Shown: in pieces, positions 32,349 through 40,333 of the stretch
How positions within the stretch are numbered: position 1 is the stretch's first letter
Layout of the letters: each line of letters opens with the position of its first letter
Assembly: GCF_016862375.1 (NCBI RefSeq)
Contig: NZ_BOMV01000111.1
Location: 1 to 51,183 of the forward strand
Reading direction: 5' to 3'
Length of the DNA stretch: 51,183 bases
Source of the DNA: Paractinoplanes rishiriensis
Lineage (GTDB): Bacteria; Actinomycetota; Actinomycetes; Mycobacteriales; Micromonosporaceae
The notes under the pieces: generated by a model
Told to the model about the DNA's origin: nothing
The model's database searches: none
The model's input: only the letters and a program-made list of their open reading frames with translations
Position numbers and translations under genes: made by a program

Positions 32349-33365
32349 ATGACCTACCGCATTGCAATCAACGGTTTTGGCCGGATCGGCCGGAACTACC
32401 TGCGCCGGCTGGCGGACAAGGCGCTGGCCAACGAGGGCCTTCAGGTGGTGGCGATCAACGACCTGTACGATGCCGCCACGCTCGCCCACCTGCTGGAGTA
32501 CGACTCGACGTTCGGCCGCATCGATGCCGAGGTCGGTCACGACGACGACAAGCTGGTCGTGGGCTGGCACACCATCCCGACCTTCTCCCGTCGCCGTCCC
32601 GATGAGCTGCCCTGGGCCGACCTCGGTGTCGACCTTGTCATCGAGTCCACCGGCAAGCTGCGTACCCGCGAGGACGCGGCGCTGCACCTCAAGGCCGGTG
32701 CCGGCCGGGTGCTGATCTCGGCTCCCGGCAAGGGCGTCGACGCCACCCTCGTGCCCGGTGTGAACGCGGACAGCTACGACCCGGTGCGACACCAGATCCT
32801 GTCGGCCGCCTCGTGCACGACGAACTGCGTTGCGCCGTTGCTCAAGGTGCTGTACGAGGCGTTCGGAATCGAACAGGGCTATCTGACCACCGTGCACGCC
32901 TACACCAACGACCAGAACGTGCTCGACGCGCCGCACAAGGACCCGCGTCGCGCCCGGGCGGCCGGCGTCAACATCATTCCGACCAGCACCGGGGCCGCCA
33001 AGGCAGTCGGCCTGGTCCTGCCGGAGCTGGCCGGCCGCCTGGACGGCGTCGCCCTGCGGGTGCCGGTGGTGGACGGCTCGGTCAGCGACCTGTCGCTGGT
33101 GCTCGGCACGGAAGTCACCGCCGGCCGGATCAACGAGGCCGTGGCGGTGGCGGCAGCCGCCGGCCAGCCGATGGACGGCATCATCCGCTACTCGGAGGCG
33201 CCGCTCGTCTCCACCGACATCGTCGGCGATCCGGCGTCCTGCGTGTTCGATGCGGGTCTGACCCAGGCGCAGGGCCGTCTGGCCAAGGTGTTCGGCTGGT
33301 ACGACAACGAGTGGGGCTACACGAACCGCCTCGTCGACCTGACGAAGTTGATGGCGCGGAGGTGA
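32349..33365 (+). CDS. gap: Glyceraldehyde-3-phosphate dehydrogenase (type I)
   Basis: Glycolytic enzyme of 338 aa that makes 1,3-bisphosphoglycerate from glyceraldehyde 3-phosphate with NAD. The N-terminal 'IAINGFGRIGRNYLRRL' is the dinucleotide fold, and 'ASCTTNCVAPLLKVL' holds the catalytic Cys (about residue 156). 'VHAYTNDQNVLDAPHKD' supplies the catalytic His region, and 'WYDNEWGYTNRLVDL' is the usual end. The normal 'D' after strand 2 (VVAINDLYD) indicates NAD preference. ATG 32349 follows CGGAGG. Its own DosR-like box lies upstream and a CBS gene follows 4 nt after its stop, so this is probably a second, stress-linked copy; whether another gap gene exists is not visible here. Confidence 0.96.
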   Translation: MTYRIAINGFGRIGRNYLRRLADKALANEGLQVVAINDLYDAATLAHLLEYDSTFGRIDAEVGHDDDKLVVGWHTIPTFSRRRPDELPWADLGVDLVIESTGKLRTREDAALHLKAGAGRVLISAPGKGVDATLVPGVNADSYDPVRHQILSAASCTTNCVAPLLKVLYEAFGIEQGYLTTVHAYTNDQNVLDAPHKDPRRARAAGVNIIPTSTGAAKAVGLVLPELAGRLDGVALRVPVVDGSVSDLSLVLGTEVTAGRINEAVAVAAAAGQPMDGIIRYSEAPLVSTDIVGDPASCVFDAGLTQAQGRLAKVFGWYDNEWGYTNRLVDLTKLMARR

Positions 33366-33369
33366 CGTC

Positions 33370-33972
33370 ATGCGCGCCAAGGACATTATGAGCAGTCCCG
33401 TCTACACCGTGGAACAGAGCACGACGGTGGAGAGCGCGGCGGAGCTGATGACGACGAAGGCCGTCACCGCCCTGCCGGTCGTGGACGCCGGTGGCGCGCT
33501 GGTCGGTGTGGTCAGCGAGGGTGACCTGCTGTGGCATCACGTGCCCTCGGACCCCACTGCCCACCTGCAACGCCGGCCGGACGTCGACCCGGCGAACCGG
33601 CCGCACGCCGTCGGTGAGGTCATGTCGCCGTACCCGGTGATCACCAGGCCGGACGCCGACGTGGCCGAGGTGGCCGAGATGATGCTCGACCGGGATGTCC
33701 GCAGCATGCCGGTCCTCGACGACGGCACGCTGGTCGGCATCATCAGCCGCCGGGACATCCTGCGCGCCATGGTGCGCACCGACGACGTGCTGACCGCCGA
33801 CGTGCAGCATCGCCTCGACGAGTACAGCGACGGTGAGCAGCGCTGGGCGGCAACCGTGGTAGGCGGCGTCGCGCGGATCGCGGGCAAGTTCCGCGACGAG
33901 AACGAGCAGGCCGTTGTTGCCGTACTGGCGCGCACCGTGCCGGGCGTGGCCGCCGTCGACATCGGTGCATGA
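33370..33972 (+). CDS. CBS-pair protein with C-terminal BON-like part (Hrp1-like)
   Basis: Protein of 200 aa: CBS 1 'AKDIMSSPVYTVEQSTTVES' to 'GVVSEGDLLWHH' (about 2-57) and CBS 2 'VGEVMSPYPVITRPDADVAE' to 'GIISRRDILRAMV' (about 80-137). A shortened BON-like segment follows ('RWAATVVGGVARIAGKF', 'VAVLARTVPGVAAVDIG'). It resembles the DosR-induced CBS protein Hrp1 of mycobacteria plus a tail. The ribosome binding site GGAGG lies across the gap stop codon, and the ATG follows it by 4 nt, so it is cotranscribed and probably coupled with gap. Bateman modules generally sense AMP/ATP or related ligands. Confidence 0.9.
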   Translation: MRAKDIMSSPVYTVEQSTTVESAAELMTTKAVTALPVVDAGGALVGVVSEGDLLWHHVPSDPTAHLQRRPDVDPANRPHAVGEVMSPYPVITRPDADVAEVAEMMLDRDVRSMPVLDDGTLVGIISRRDILRAMVRTDDVLTADVQHRLDEYSDGEQRWAATVVGGVARIAGKFRDENEQAVVAVLARTVPGVAAVDIGA

Positions 33973-33988
33973 CACCGGCATCTGACGA

Positions 33989-34012
33989 AGCCCGGGGTAC
34001 ACACCCCGGGCT
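33989..34012. terminator. Bidirectional terminator
   Basis: AGCCCGGGGT (33989-33998) pairs with ACCCCGGGCT (34003-34012) over a 4-nt loop, between the CBS gene and the convergent USP gene. Confidence 0.8.
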
Positions 34013-34019
34013 CGTGGTG

Positions 34020-34844
34020 TCAGCCGGCGTGAGCCACCACGACCGGGCACTCCAGCTGATGCATCAGCTGGAGGCCGGCCGATCCGTGTGGGCAGCCCAG
34101 CACGACTGCCCGGCCCCAGTGCGAGGCGGCCGTCAGCGCGCCGGCTGCGCTGTCGCGGGTCAGCACGGCTTCGACCCGGACCCTCGGGTACCGGGCCCGC
34201 CACGGCCTGACCTGCTCCTCGAGGCGGGCGTTCTCGCCGACATCGTCGGCCGCCGGTCGGAGGACGGGCAACAGGCCGAACAGCCAGGCGGGAACGGCGG
34301 GCCCGGAAGCACGGAACACCACCAGCGGGCAACCCCATCGGTCCGCCGTCTCGAAAGCGGTACGCAACACGTCGTCGGCCGCAGGCGAGTCGTCCACGCC
34401 GGCCGCGACGGGGCCGTCCGCCGCGCCCGGACCGGGAACGACGACGATCGGGCAAGGGGAGTGGGTGACCAGCCGCCGGCTCACCGAGCCCAGGAACAGC
34501 CCGGCCACGCCGCGGCGACCGTGGGCGCCGAGGACGAGCAACTCGGCGCCGTGGGCCGCCTTGAAAAGCTGGGGACCCGCGCGGCCGATGAGAATGTCGG
34601 TTTCCACGTCGATGCCGGGTGCGGTCTGCCGTGCCCGGTCCGCTGCCGCGGCCACGACCGCTTCCGCGAGAACGCGGGTCACGTCCATGTACTCGCTGCC
34701 GATGTCGAGGCGGGACTCGTACCAGTCCCAGTCGTAGGCGTGCACGATTCGCAGGCCGGTGTTCCTTCGCTGCGCCTCGGCAGCGGCCCAGTCCACGGCC
34801 GTTGTTCCCGAGTGCGTGCCGTCGGTACCGACGATGATGGTCAT
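34020..34844 (-). CDS. Universal stress protein (two domains, second ATP loop deleted)
   Basis: Tandem UspA protein of 274 aa. Domain 1 is intact: 'TIIVGTDGTHSGTTAVDWAA' and the ATP loop 'GAHGRRGVAGLFLGSVSR'. Domain 2 begins 'GPVAAGVDDSPAADDVLRTA', but where the paralogue at 23795 has 'GSRGHGVIAGSLLGSAGLQL' this protein reads 'GCPHGSAGLQLMHQ'. About eight residues are missing, including the start of the glycine pattern. Domain 2 therefore should not bind ATP in the usual way. ATG 34844 follows AAGGGAG. A DosR-like box is oriented towards it at 34917-34934, and the gene is divergent from the USP at 35033. Confidence 0.92.
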   Translation of the reverse strand: MTIIVGTDGTHSGTTAVDWAAAEAQRRNTGLRIVHAYDWDWYESRLDIGSEYMDVTRVLAEAVVAAAADRARQTAPGIDVETDILIGRAGPQLFKAAHGAELLVLGAHGRRGVAGLFLGSVSRRLVTHSPCPIVVVPGPGAADGPVAAGVDDSPAADDVLRTAFETADRWGCPLVVFRASGPAVPAWLFGLLPVLRPAADDVGENARLEEQVRPWRARYPRVRVEAVLTRDSAAGALTAASHWGRAVVLGCPHGSAGLQLMHQLECPVVVAHAG

Positions 34845-34916
34845 GGCAGACTCCCTTCGACCTGCTCCGATCGTCGGCCGCGCGGATGGTTGCCGGCAGG
34901 GCGTCAGGTCTCTGGC

Positions 34917-34934
34917 TCGGGTGCCGTAGGTCCC
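34917..34934 (-). promoter_or_regulatory. DosR-like box for the minus-strand USP
   Basis: On the minus strand GGGACCTACGGCACCCGA; it ends 72 nt before ATG 34844. Confidence 0.55.
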
Positions 34935-34961
34935 GGATGCCGCCCGCGGTCGAGTGCGGTC

Positions 34962-34979
34962 GGGACGAATGGCCCGGGT
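34962..34979 (+). promoter_or_regulatory. DosR-like box for USP at 35033
   Basis: GGGACGAATGGCCCGGGT; it ends 53 nt before ATG 35033. With the box at 34917 it forms a back-to-back pair in the divergent gap. Confidence 0.6.
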
Positions 34980-35032
34980 GGCACTGTCCACCAGCCGTAC
35001 TGGCCCCTCGGCGGGCCGCCTAGCGTTCAGGT

Positions 35033-35971
35033 ATGAGCAGCGAGGTATCGGCACCGCAATCCGGGCCTGTTGTGGTCGGGGTGGACGGCTCGCGCACCAC
35101 GCCGGCTACGTTGGATCTTGCCGTCCAGGAGGCGGTGCGCCACCGGGCAGCCCTGCTCGTCTTGCATGTCTGGCCCGGGCGCTACACAGGTGTGTTCCGT
35201 AGCCGTGGCGTGGTCCCGTCCCCGGCCGACGGCCGGCGGTTGCTCCGGGTCGCGGCGCAGCGGGCCCGGCTCGCCGGACCGGAACTGCCGATCAGCACCG
35301 AACTGGTCGACGGCGGCGCTGCGACCGTGCTCACCCAGTACTCGGCGCAGGGCCGACTCCTGGTCGTCGGATCCCGCGACGACGTACCGGCGCGTACCAG
35401 CTGGGGCTCGACGGCGGCCTATCTGGCGCACCACAGCCAGTGCCCGCTGCTCGTACATCGCGGCGTGATAACCCACGACGGTCCGGTCGTGGTGGCGGCG
35501 TCGGCGCGGCCGTCGGGGGCGGCCACCCTCGGCTACGCGTTCCGCGAGGCCGCGCTGCGTGGCACGCGGCTCGTGGTGATTCACATGTGGACCCGTCCGG
35601 GTGCCGCGGAAGGCGTGGCGCCGGTGGTCGTTCCCGGCGGATACGCGGGTGAACGTGCGGCGGCCGAGCATGCGCTGGCCGAGGCTCTCGCGTCCTGGAC
35701 CACCCGGTTCCCGGAGGTGGCGGTGGACCGGCTCGTCGTGCCCGACCTCGACATCGCCTATACCGTCGCGCGGGCGTCGCGTCGCGGGCAGCTGCTGGTG
35801 GCCGGGATCGGCCGGCGCGGGCGCTTCGCCGAGCTGCTGTACGGTTCCCCATTCGCCCGGCCCGCCGCTATGCGCCAGGCAGTCTGTCCGGCCGCACTTG
35901 TTCCGGCGGGATGGCCGGTTGCCGACCCGGCAGTGGCGCGAAGTGGGCCGGCACCGGCCGACCCACGTTGA
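35033..35971 (+). CDS. Universal stress protein (two domains)
   Basis: Tandem UspA protein of 312 aa. Domain 1 begins 'PVVVGVDGSRTTPATLDLAV', with a modified loop 'GSRDDVPARTSWGSTAAYL' that keeps the spacing but loses the second glycine. Domain 2 begins 'PVVVAASARPSGAATLGYAF', missing the usual Asp, with the loop 'GIGRRGRFAELLYGSPFA'. Nucleotide binding in domain 2 is doubtful. The last 20 residues are Pro/Ala-rich. ATG 35033 has only a short CAGG upstream. It is divergent from the USP at 34020. Confidence 0.88.
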   Translation: MSSEVSAPQSGPVVVGVDGSRTTPATLDLAVQEAVRHRAALLVLHVWPGRYTGVFRSRGVVPSPADGRRLLRVAAQRARLAGPELPISTELVDGGAATVLTQYSAQGRLLVVGSRDDVPARTSWGSTAAYLAHHSQCPLLVHRGVITHDGPVVVAASARPSGAATLGYAFREAALRGTRLVVIHMWTRPGAAEGVAPVVVPGGYAGERAAAEHALAEALASWTTRFPEVAVDRLVVPDLDIAYTVARASRRGQLLVAGIGRRGRFAELLYGSPFARPAAMRQAVCPAALVPAGWPVADPAVARSGPAPADPR

Positions 35972-35986
35972 CTGTCGCTGTACCGG

Positions 35987-36218
35987 TCACGCGGACTGGC
36001 GCTGGGTGAGCAGGAGCGCGGCCAATGCGGTCGCCCACTGCCGGGCCCGAGCGGCTTCGCCGTCCAGCAGGCCGGTGAGTTGTGGCGAAGACGTCGAGGT
36101 ACTCGCGGATGCCCGCGTCGGCGGCGCCTCGCCGGACGCTGTCCTGGCGGGTGGCATCCTGTCGGGTGCCCGGGCGGCTGAGCCCGAAGGCGTGCGTAGG
36201 TCCGCCGAGGGCCCTCAT
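35987..36218 (-). pseudogene. Small gene after the aldolase, one-base frameshift
   Basis: ATG 36218 lies 12 nt after the aldolase stop. The frame reads 'MRALGGPTHAFGLSRPG', then 'DSVRRGAADAGIREYLDVFA'. Near 36078 a one-base change is needed to continue as 'QLTGLLDGEAARARQWATA' and 'LAALLLTQRQSA', stop at 35987. The joined product would be about 76 aa, mainly one long helix. The family is not recognised. It could be a real small protein cotranscribed with the aldolase if the shift is a sequencing error. Confidence 0.4.
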
Positions 36219-36230
36219 GGCGGTCTCCGT

Positions 36231-37124
36231 TTACGGAGTCGGGTACTTGGCGAGGATCTGGCGTAGCCGCTCCACGAAGCGCAGTGACTCGTCGTGATCG
36301 CGTTGCCAGATGTTACGTCCGAAGATCAGCCCGGTCGCGCCGGCCGCCATCGATTCGTGCGCCTTCTCGAACATCACGTCGTCGCCGGTCCGGCTGCCGC
36401 CGGAGACGAGCACCAGCGTGCGGTTCGCCGCCTGCACGACGGCGTCCATCGCCTCCTGGCTGCTGAACTCGTCGGCGTACGCGGCCGGTACGTCCACGCG
36501 TTTCTCCGGGTGGGGGAAGTTCACCTTGACCATGTCGGCGCCCAGCTCACTCGCGACCCGCGCGGCATAGTGCACGGCGTAGAAGGAGTCCTTTCCACCC
36601 TTGTGCTCGACGGCCTCGCCGCGTGGGTAAGCCCATACGATCAGCGGCATCCCGAGCCGCTGTGCCTGCTCCCGGACTTTGCGGTATTGCGCGAAGTCGG
36701 CATCCTGTGCCGGGGAGCCGACGTACAGGGTGTAACCGACGGCGTCTGCGCCGAGCCGTACCGCATCCTCCACCGAGGCGTGCAGCGGGGACAGGGCACG
36801 GGCGTCACTGGGTATGTCGGTCTTGCCGTTCAGTTTGAGGATCAGCGGCACCTCGCCGGCGAAATCCCAGTAGAACTTCTCGGCCAGCCCGACCTGGATG
36901 ACGATGCCGTTGAATCCACCTTCGAGAGCGAGCCGGACGATGTACCTCGGGTCCGCCGCGACCGGGTCGGCGAAGAAGTCCCGCGGTCCGTGTTCGAGTC
37001 CCTGGTCATACGGCAGGAACAGGGCCGTGCCGTTGCACAGTCCGTGCTTGTACAGAATGCGATGCAGGCGAGCCTTCTTGCCCGCGCTCAGCCCGCAGTC
37101 GGCCAGCCGCTGCCGTGCGCTCAT
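36231..37124 (-). CDS. Class I fructose-bisphosphate aldolase (DhnA/FbaB type)
   Basis: Glycolytic/gluconeogenic aldolase of 297 aa of the DhnA group, which forms a Schiff base and needs no metal. Marks of the family are 'FLPYDQGLEHGPRDFF' near residue 40, 'VIWAYPRGEAV' near 170, the Schiff-base lysine region 'GADMVKVNFPHP' near 205, and 'LVLVSGGSRTGDD' with 'GLIFGRNIWQR' for phosphate binding near the end. ATG 37124 follows AAGGAG; the longer frame has no support. With gap at 32349 it gives two lower-glycolysis enzymes in a stress island, suggesting a dormant-state carbon route. A 12-bp palindrome (37179-37190) lies in the divergent gap with the PPOX gene. Confidence 0.93.
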   Translation of the reverse strand: MSARQRLADCGLSAGKKARLHRILYKHGLCNGTALFLPYDQGLEHGPRDFFADPVAADPRYIVRLALEGGFNGIVIQVGLAEKFYWDFAGEVPLILKLNGKTDIPSDARALSPLHASVEDAVRLGADAVGYTLYVGSPAQDADFAQYRKVREQAQRLGMPLIVWAYPRGEAVEHKGGKDSFYAVHYAARVASELGADMVKVNFPHPEKRVDVPAAYADEFSSQEAMDAVVQAANRTLVLVSGGSRTGDDVMFEKAHESMAAGATGLIFGRNIWQRDHDESLRFVERLRQILAKYPTP

Positions 37125-37176
37125 GGCGTACTCCTTTCCAATACCTTCACCGTGTCCGGTGCGCTGCCGCGCCGTC

Positions 37177-37191
37177 AGGGCCACGTGGCCT
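37177..37191. promoter_or_regulatory. Palindrome in the aldolase/PPOX divergent gap
   Basis: AGGGCCACGTGGCCT contains the perfect palindrome GGCCACGTGGCC. It lies 52 nt from the aldolase start and 74 nt from the PPOX start. It could be a distant form of the island element or another operator. Confidence 0.35.
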
Positions 37192-37265
37192 GCAGCGCCC
37201 GGTCGATCGGCACTGCTCCGTACCTCGGGCGCCGCGGTAGGGCTGAGAGGCGAAGGAGGAGCATC

Positions 37266-37769
37266 ATGACCATGTCGGTTCTGCAGAAGGGCGGCGGTGC
37301 CCGATCCCGGTTGACCGCCGCGGACGTCTGGCGCGCGGTGACCCACTCGTCATTCGCTGTGCTCAGCCATGTCACCCCGGCGGGCACGCCACGCTCCAGT
37401 GGCGTGGTCTACGTCGTGGACCAGGGACGGATGTTCGTCGTGGTGGCCCAGGACAGCTGGAAGGCACGACACATCGCGATGGACGGCGAAGTTGCCGTCA
37501 CCGTGCCGATCCGCCGTGGCGGCATCATGTCGCTGTTGCTTCCCATCCCACCGGCGACGGTCAGCTTCCGCGCGGTGGCGGTGGTGCATCCGGGGGACGT
37601 GCTTGCCGGTATGCCGCGCCTCGCCCGTGTCGTTCCCGCCGAGCGTCGTTCCGCCTGCGCGGTGCTCGAGGTCAGACCCTTCGGGCACTACCTGACCTAT
37701 GGTCTCGGTGTCCCGCTGTGGGCGATGCGGGAGCCGGCACGATCGCGGGCCCGGATCCCGGTCGGCTGA
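37266..37769 (+). CDS. PPOX-class (pyridoxamine 5'-phosphate oxidase-like) flavoprotein
   Basis: Split-barrel flavin-binding protein of 167 aa. The core reads 'SSFAVLSHVTPAGTPRSSGV' and 'VYVVDQGRMFVVVAQDSWKA', then 'RHIAMDGEVAVTVP', the usual PPOX beta-barrel with the FMN/F420-contacting strand. A hydrophobic loop, 'GGIMSLLLPIPPATVSF', replaces part of the second half. Such proteins bind FMN, F420 or haem and often act in redox stress; the true substrate is unknown. ATG 37266 follows AAGGAGGAG. Its neighbours are the divergent aldolase and a downstream USP-like gene with its own box. Confidence 0.85.
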   Translation: MTMSVLQKGGGARSRLTAADVWRAVTHSSFAVLSHVTPAGTPRSSGVVYVVDQGRMFVVVAQDSWKARHIAMDGEVAVTVPIRRGGIMSLLLPIPPATVSFRAVAVVHPGDVLAGMPRLARVVPAERRSACAVLEVRPFGHYLTYGLGVPLWAMREPARSRARIPVG

Positions 37770-37827
37770 TCAGGCGCAACACCTCGATGGCGCCGAGCCA
37801 CGGCAGGCCGGAATCCCGTGCGTAGGC

Positions 37828-37845
37828 GGGACCTTCGGCCCTGCC
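37828..37845 (+). promoter_or_regulatory. DosR-like box before the USP-like gene at 37894
   Basis: GGGACCTTCGGCCCTGCC, identical in all 18 positions to the copy before gap; it ends 48 nt before ATG 37894. Confidence 0.7.
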
Positions 37846-37893
37846 GCCGCGACGGCGGCGGCGGGACGCTGAGGGGGAGCCACGGAGGCAGCT

Positions 37894-38397
37894 ATGGCGC
37901 ACCCCATCGAGGACAGCGGTACGGTCACGGCCGGCATCCTTACCGTCGACTCGGCCGAGGACGTGGTGCGGCATGGTTTCGCAGTGGCGCAGGACCACGG
38001 CGTGGCGTTGCATGTCTTGCTCATGGAACAGGCCGCGAACGTCCTACCGACGGGGGAGCTGACCGATCTCATCGAACGCTGGGCGGAGAAATACCCCCAG
38101 GTGCCCGTGACCGTTTCGGTCCGCGCCGGAATCGACGCCGCAATCGTGCTGGCGGCGGCCTCGCGTCGTTGCGGCCTGCTCGTCTTGGCAGCGCCGCATG
38201 GAGCACGAGAAACCGGTGTGTTCCGTGCTGTGAGGCGTCGCGCTCGCTGCCCGCTGTCGGTGGCAAAAGCGGACCCGGGAGGTGGAGGCGCGGCCGGAGA
38301 GCCTGGAGGGCGTGCTGGTCGCCAAGCTCCTGACCGCCGAGGCCGCCGAACGGCGACATCGTCGGAGGTTCACCCGGGGAGGTCGCCGGTGTCGTGA
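37894..38397 (+). CDS. Degenerate single-domain universal stress protein with aberrant tail
   Basis: Frame of 167 aa. Residues 1-125 have the USP fold order: 'VTAGILTVDSAEDVVRHGFA', 'LHVLLMEQ', 'VTVSVRAGIDAAIVLAAA' and 'LLVLAAPHGARETGVFRAVR', then 'RCPLSVAKA'. The first-strand Asp is shifted and the ATP loop has lost its glycines, so nucleotide binding is unlikely. From about residue 127 the sequence is Gly/Arg-rich and reads across a decayed BON-containing gene, so the natural stop has probably been lost. ATG 37894 is preceded by GGAGG and by a perfect DosR-like box. Confidence 0.65.
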   Translation: MAHPIEDSGTVTAGILTVDSAEDVVRHGFAVAQDHGVALHVLLMEQAANVLPTGELTDLIERWAEKYPQVPVTVSVRAGIDAAIVLAAASRRCGLLVLAAPHGARETGVFRAVRRRARCPLSVAKADPGGGGAAGEPGGRAGRQAPDRRGRRTATSSEVHPGRSPVS

Positions 38398-38501
38398 CCG
38401 TGGTCGACGAACTCACCCGGCAGTTCGACGACACCGAGTTGGAACATCGGCACGGTTACCTGTCCGGCAGCCCCGAGGACCTGACGTTCCCCGGCCGCTG
38501 A
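38282..38501 (+). pseudogene. BON-domain gene remnant
   Basis: In one frame (38282 on) 'MEARPESLEGVLVAKLLTAE' is protein-like; after a frame change near 38350 'EVAGVVTVVDELTRQFDD' and 'HRHGYLSGSPEDLTFPGR' follow to TGA 38499. The first of these is the end of a BON domain, nearly the same as in the CBS-BON protein at 15459 (EVAGVVTVVDEL). The rest of the domain is missing. Its end overlaps the 3' end of the convergent GCS2 gene by 46 nt. Confidence 0.5.
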
Positions 38502-39598
38502 CCCTCAACCGGGACGCCCGTGGTGACCGCCAGCTCAGCCACCAGGGCGGAAGGGGTAGCAGCACGGTGCCAGGCGGCCCGTTGCCACGAGGCTCCGGTG
38601 CGCCGGGTCGCGACCACCTCGGACAACCCTTCCGCGATCTCCTGGTCCCCGAGCGCGACGAGCGCGTCGCCGACGTACTCGACCAGGCGCATCACGAGCT
38701 GCACGGGATCGGTCCGGACACCCGTGAACGGATCGACGCCCGGACCGGTTAGCCCGTGTACCGCGGCCGCGACCAGACCACGCTGAATGCCCTGCCGGTG
38801 CAGCGGTAGCGGCGGCCGGCCAGTGTGGATCTCCCGGGTTGCGGTCACCACGAGCGCCCGGACGAGAACCGCCAACGACACCGCCGTGTCCACATCGGCA
38901 CAGACGTCGCCGATCCGAACCTCGATGGTCGGATACCGAGGCGACAGCCGGGCAAACAGGTAGACGTTGCGTTCGTCCATCGCCGCGCCGCGAGCGATCA
39001 GCCTGCGAATGAACCGGTCGTAGTCGGCAGCGCCGGGCCATACCGACGGCACCCGGGCGGTCGGCCAATGCGCTACCGCAGCGTAGCGGCGGCTCGCCCA
39101 ACCTGTGTCCCGGCCGTTCTCGAGTGGTGAGTTCGCGCTCACTGCCAGCAAGGTCGCCAGCCACGGCCGGAGCCGGGCGAGGATACCGACGCCGAGGTCG
39201 CGTGACGGCACGCCGACATGGATGTGGCAGCCGCAGGTGCCGGACAGTGCGGTGAGGCCCGGGTAGCGCCGCGCCATCTCGCGGTATCGCGGCTTGTCGG
39301 TGAGGGCGGCGAGACCTGGTGTCCGGAAGGGTGAGGAACCGCTCGCGACGAGGCGGCACCCGCAGGACCGAGCGGCGTCGCCGACGAGTAGCCGGAGGTG
39401 CTGAAGCTCATGGCGCAGGTCGTCCGGGGTGACCCAGACCTGGCTCGCCGTCTCGAGCTGGTAACGCATCAATTCGGCACGAGGTCCGGAGCGGCCCCGC
39501 AACAGACCGAGCACCCGGGGCGCGGCCGGCACCGGTCGACCGGTGAGTGGATGGAGAAGCAGGAACTCTTCCTCGACACCGAACGTCGGCGGCCTCAT
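38456..39598 (-). CDS. GCS2/YbdK family carboxylate-amine ligase
   Basis: Glutamate-cysteine-ligase-like enzyme of 380 aa. It begins 'TFGVEEEFLLLHPLTGRPVP', the family's ATP/Mg-binding start. 'LSGTCGCHIHVGVPSRD' near residue 135 and 'NSPLENGRDTGWASRR' near 155 are the other signature blocks, with 'YPTIEVRIGDVCADVDTAVS' near 235. Members ligate an amino acid carboxylate to an amine, making gamma-glutamyl compounds; the real substrate is unknown. ATG 39598 follows GGAAGGAG and overlaps the stop of the upstream CBS fragment as ATGA, so it is the second gene of an operon whose first gene is broken. Confidence 0.9.
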   Translation of the reverse strand: MRPPTFGVEEEFLLLHPLTGRPVPAAPRVLGLLRGRSGPRAELMRYQLETASQVWVTPDDLRHELQHLRLLVGDAARSCGCRLVASGSSPFRTPGLAALTDKPRYREMARRYPGLTALSGTCGCHIHVGVPSRDLGVGILARLRPWLATLLAVSANSPLENGRDTGWASRRYAAVAHWPTARVPSVWPGAADYDRFIRRLIARGAAMDERNVYLFARLSPRYPTIEVRIGDVCADVDTAVSLAVLVRALVVTATREIHTGRPPLPLHRQGIQRGLVAAAVHGLTGPGVDPFTGVRTDPVQLVMRLVEYVGDALVALGDQEIAEGLSEVVATRRTGASWQRAAWHRAATPSALVAELAVTTGVPVEGQRPGNVRSSGLPDR

Positions 39599-40333
39599 CG
39601 TGTCTCTCCTTCCCTGAGGAAGGGCGGCACCGTTTCGGTGCCTGCGGATCGGTCCGGCACCTCACCCAGCATGGCGACCGCGAGCGCGCGGCTCAGGTCG
39701 CCCGCGGTCAGCACACCACAAGGCCGGGCACCGTCGAGGATGACGGTCATACGCAGTGGTCCGGCCGGCCGGGCGGATCGGTCACGGAGCGGCGTTCCGC
39801 GCTGGGCGACGGCGAGGCGGGACATCGGAACGGACACCTGGCCGAGGCGGGTCGCCGATCGCTGCCCGGCCGGCACTCGGGCGAGCGTCGCGGTCGTGAC
39901 CAGGCCGACGAGGTTCCCGTCGAGGTCGACCACGGGATAGCCGCGATGCGGGTGCGCGGCCGCGACGGCCGCGCCGAATGCGGTTACGGTCTGGCCGGCG
40001 TACCCGCAAACGGGCGGTGCGGACATCAACCGGAGGGTCGCCGTCGATTTCGAAGACGCCGCCGAGCAGCCAGAGAGTGATGGCGCGGACCCGGATGCCG
40101 TAATGCTGGGCGGTGCGGGCGTGTGCGTACTCGTGGGCCAGCAGGGCCATCAGGAACAGCCCGGTGAAGCCCGCCGCTGCCAGCCAGTAGGCCACGATGG
40201 CGTACCCGCCGGCTGCCGCGGGCAGCAGGCCCACCGCCAAGCCCTGGGTGAGCAGGAACAGGATAAGGACGGTCGACCAGTGCACGCCGACCGGTATACC
40301 GTGTGCTGTCCCGAGCCGGATCGACTGCCGCAC
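39595..40333 (-). pseudogene. Site-2 protease (M50) with CBS domains, internal deletion
   Basis: GTG 40333, preceded by GGAGG, starts 'RQSIRLGTAHGIPVGVHWS', three helices and the zinc motif 'ALLAHEYAHARTAQHYGIRV', then 'TLWLLGGVFEIDGDPP'. There the frame breaks (about 40030). The other frame continues 'CGYAGQTVTAFGAAVAAAHP', 'GYPVVDLDGNLVGLVTTAT' and 'CGVLTAGDLSRALAVAML', the CBS-containing tail of the same protein type, to a stop at 39595. Intact M50-CBS proteases are about 370-390 aa; roughly 130 residues, including the second zinc-ligand helix (NPDG-type motif), are gone. It cannot be an active protease as it stands. The CBS part could still be translated from a TTG/ATG near 40029-40026. 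Confidence 0.75.

Noticed and set aside
37179..37190. GGCCACGTGGCC palindrome as a certain DosR-like box
   Set aside because: It is symmetrical but lacks the GGGACC left half; it is kept only as a low-confidence operator.
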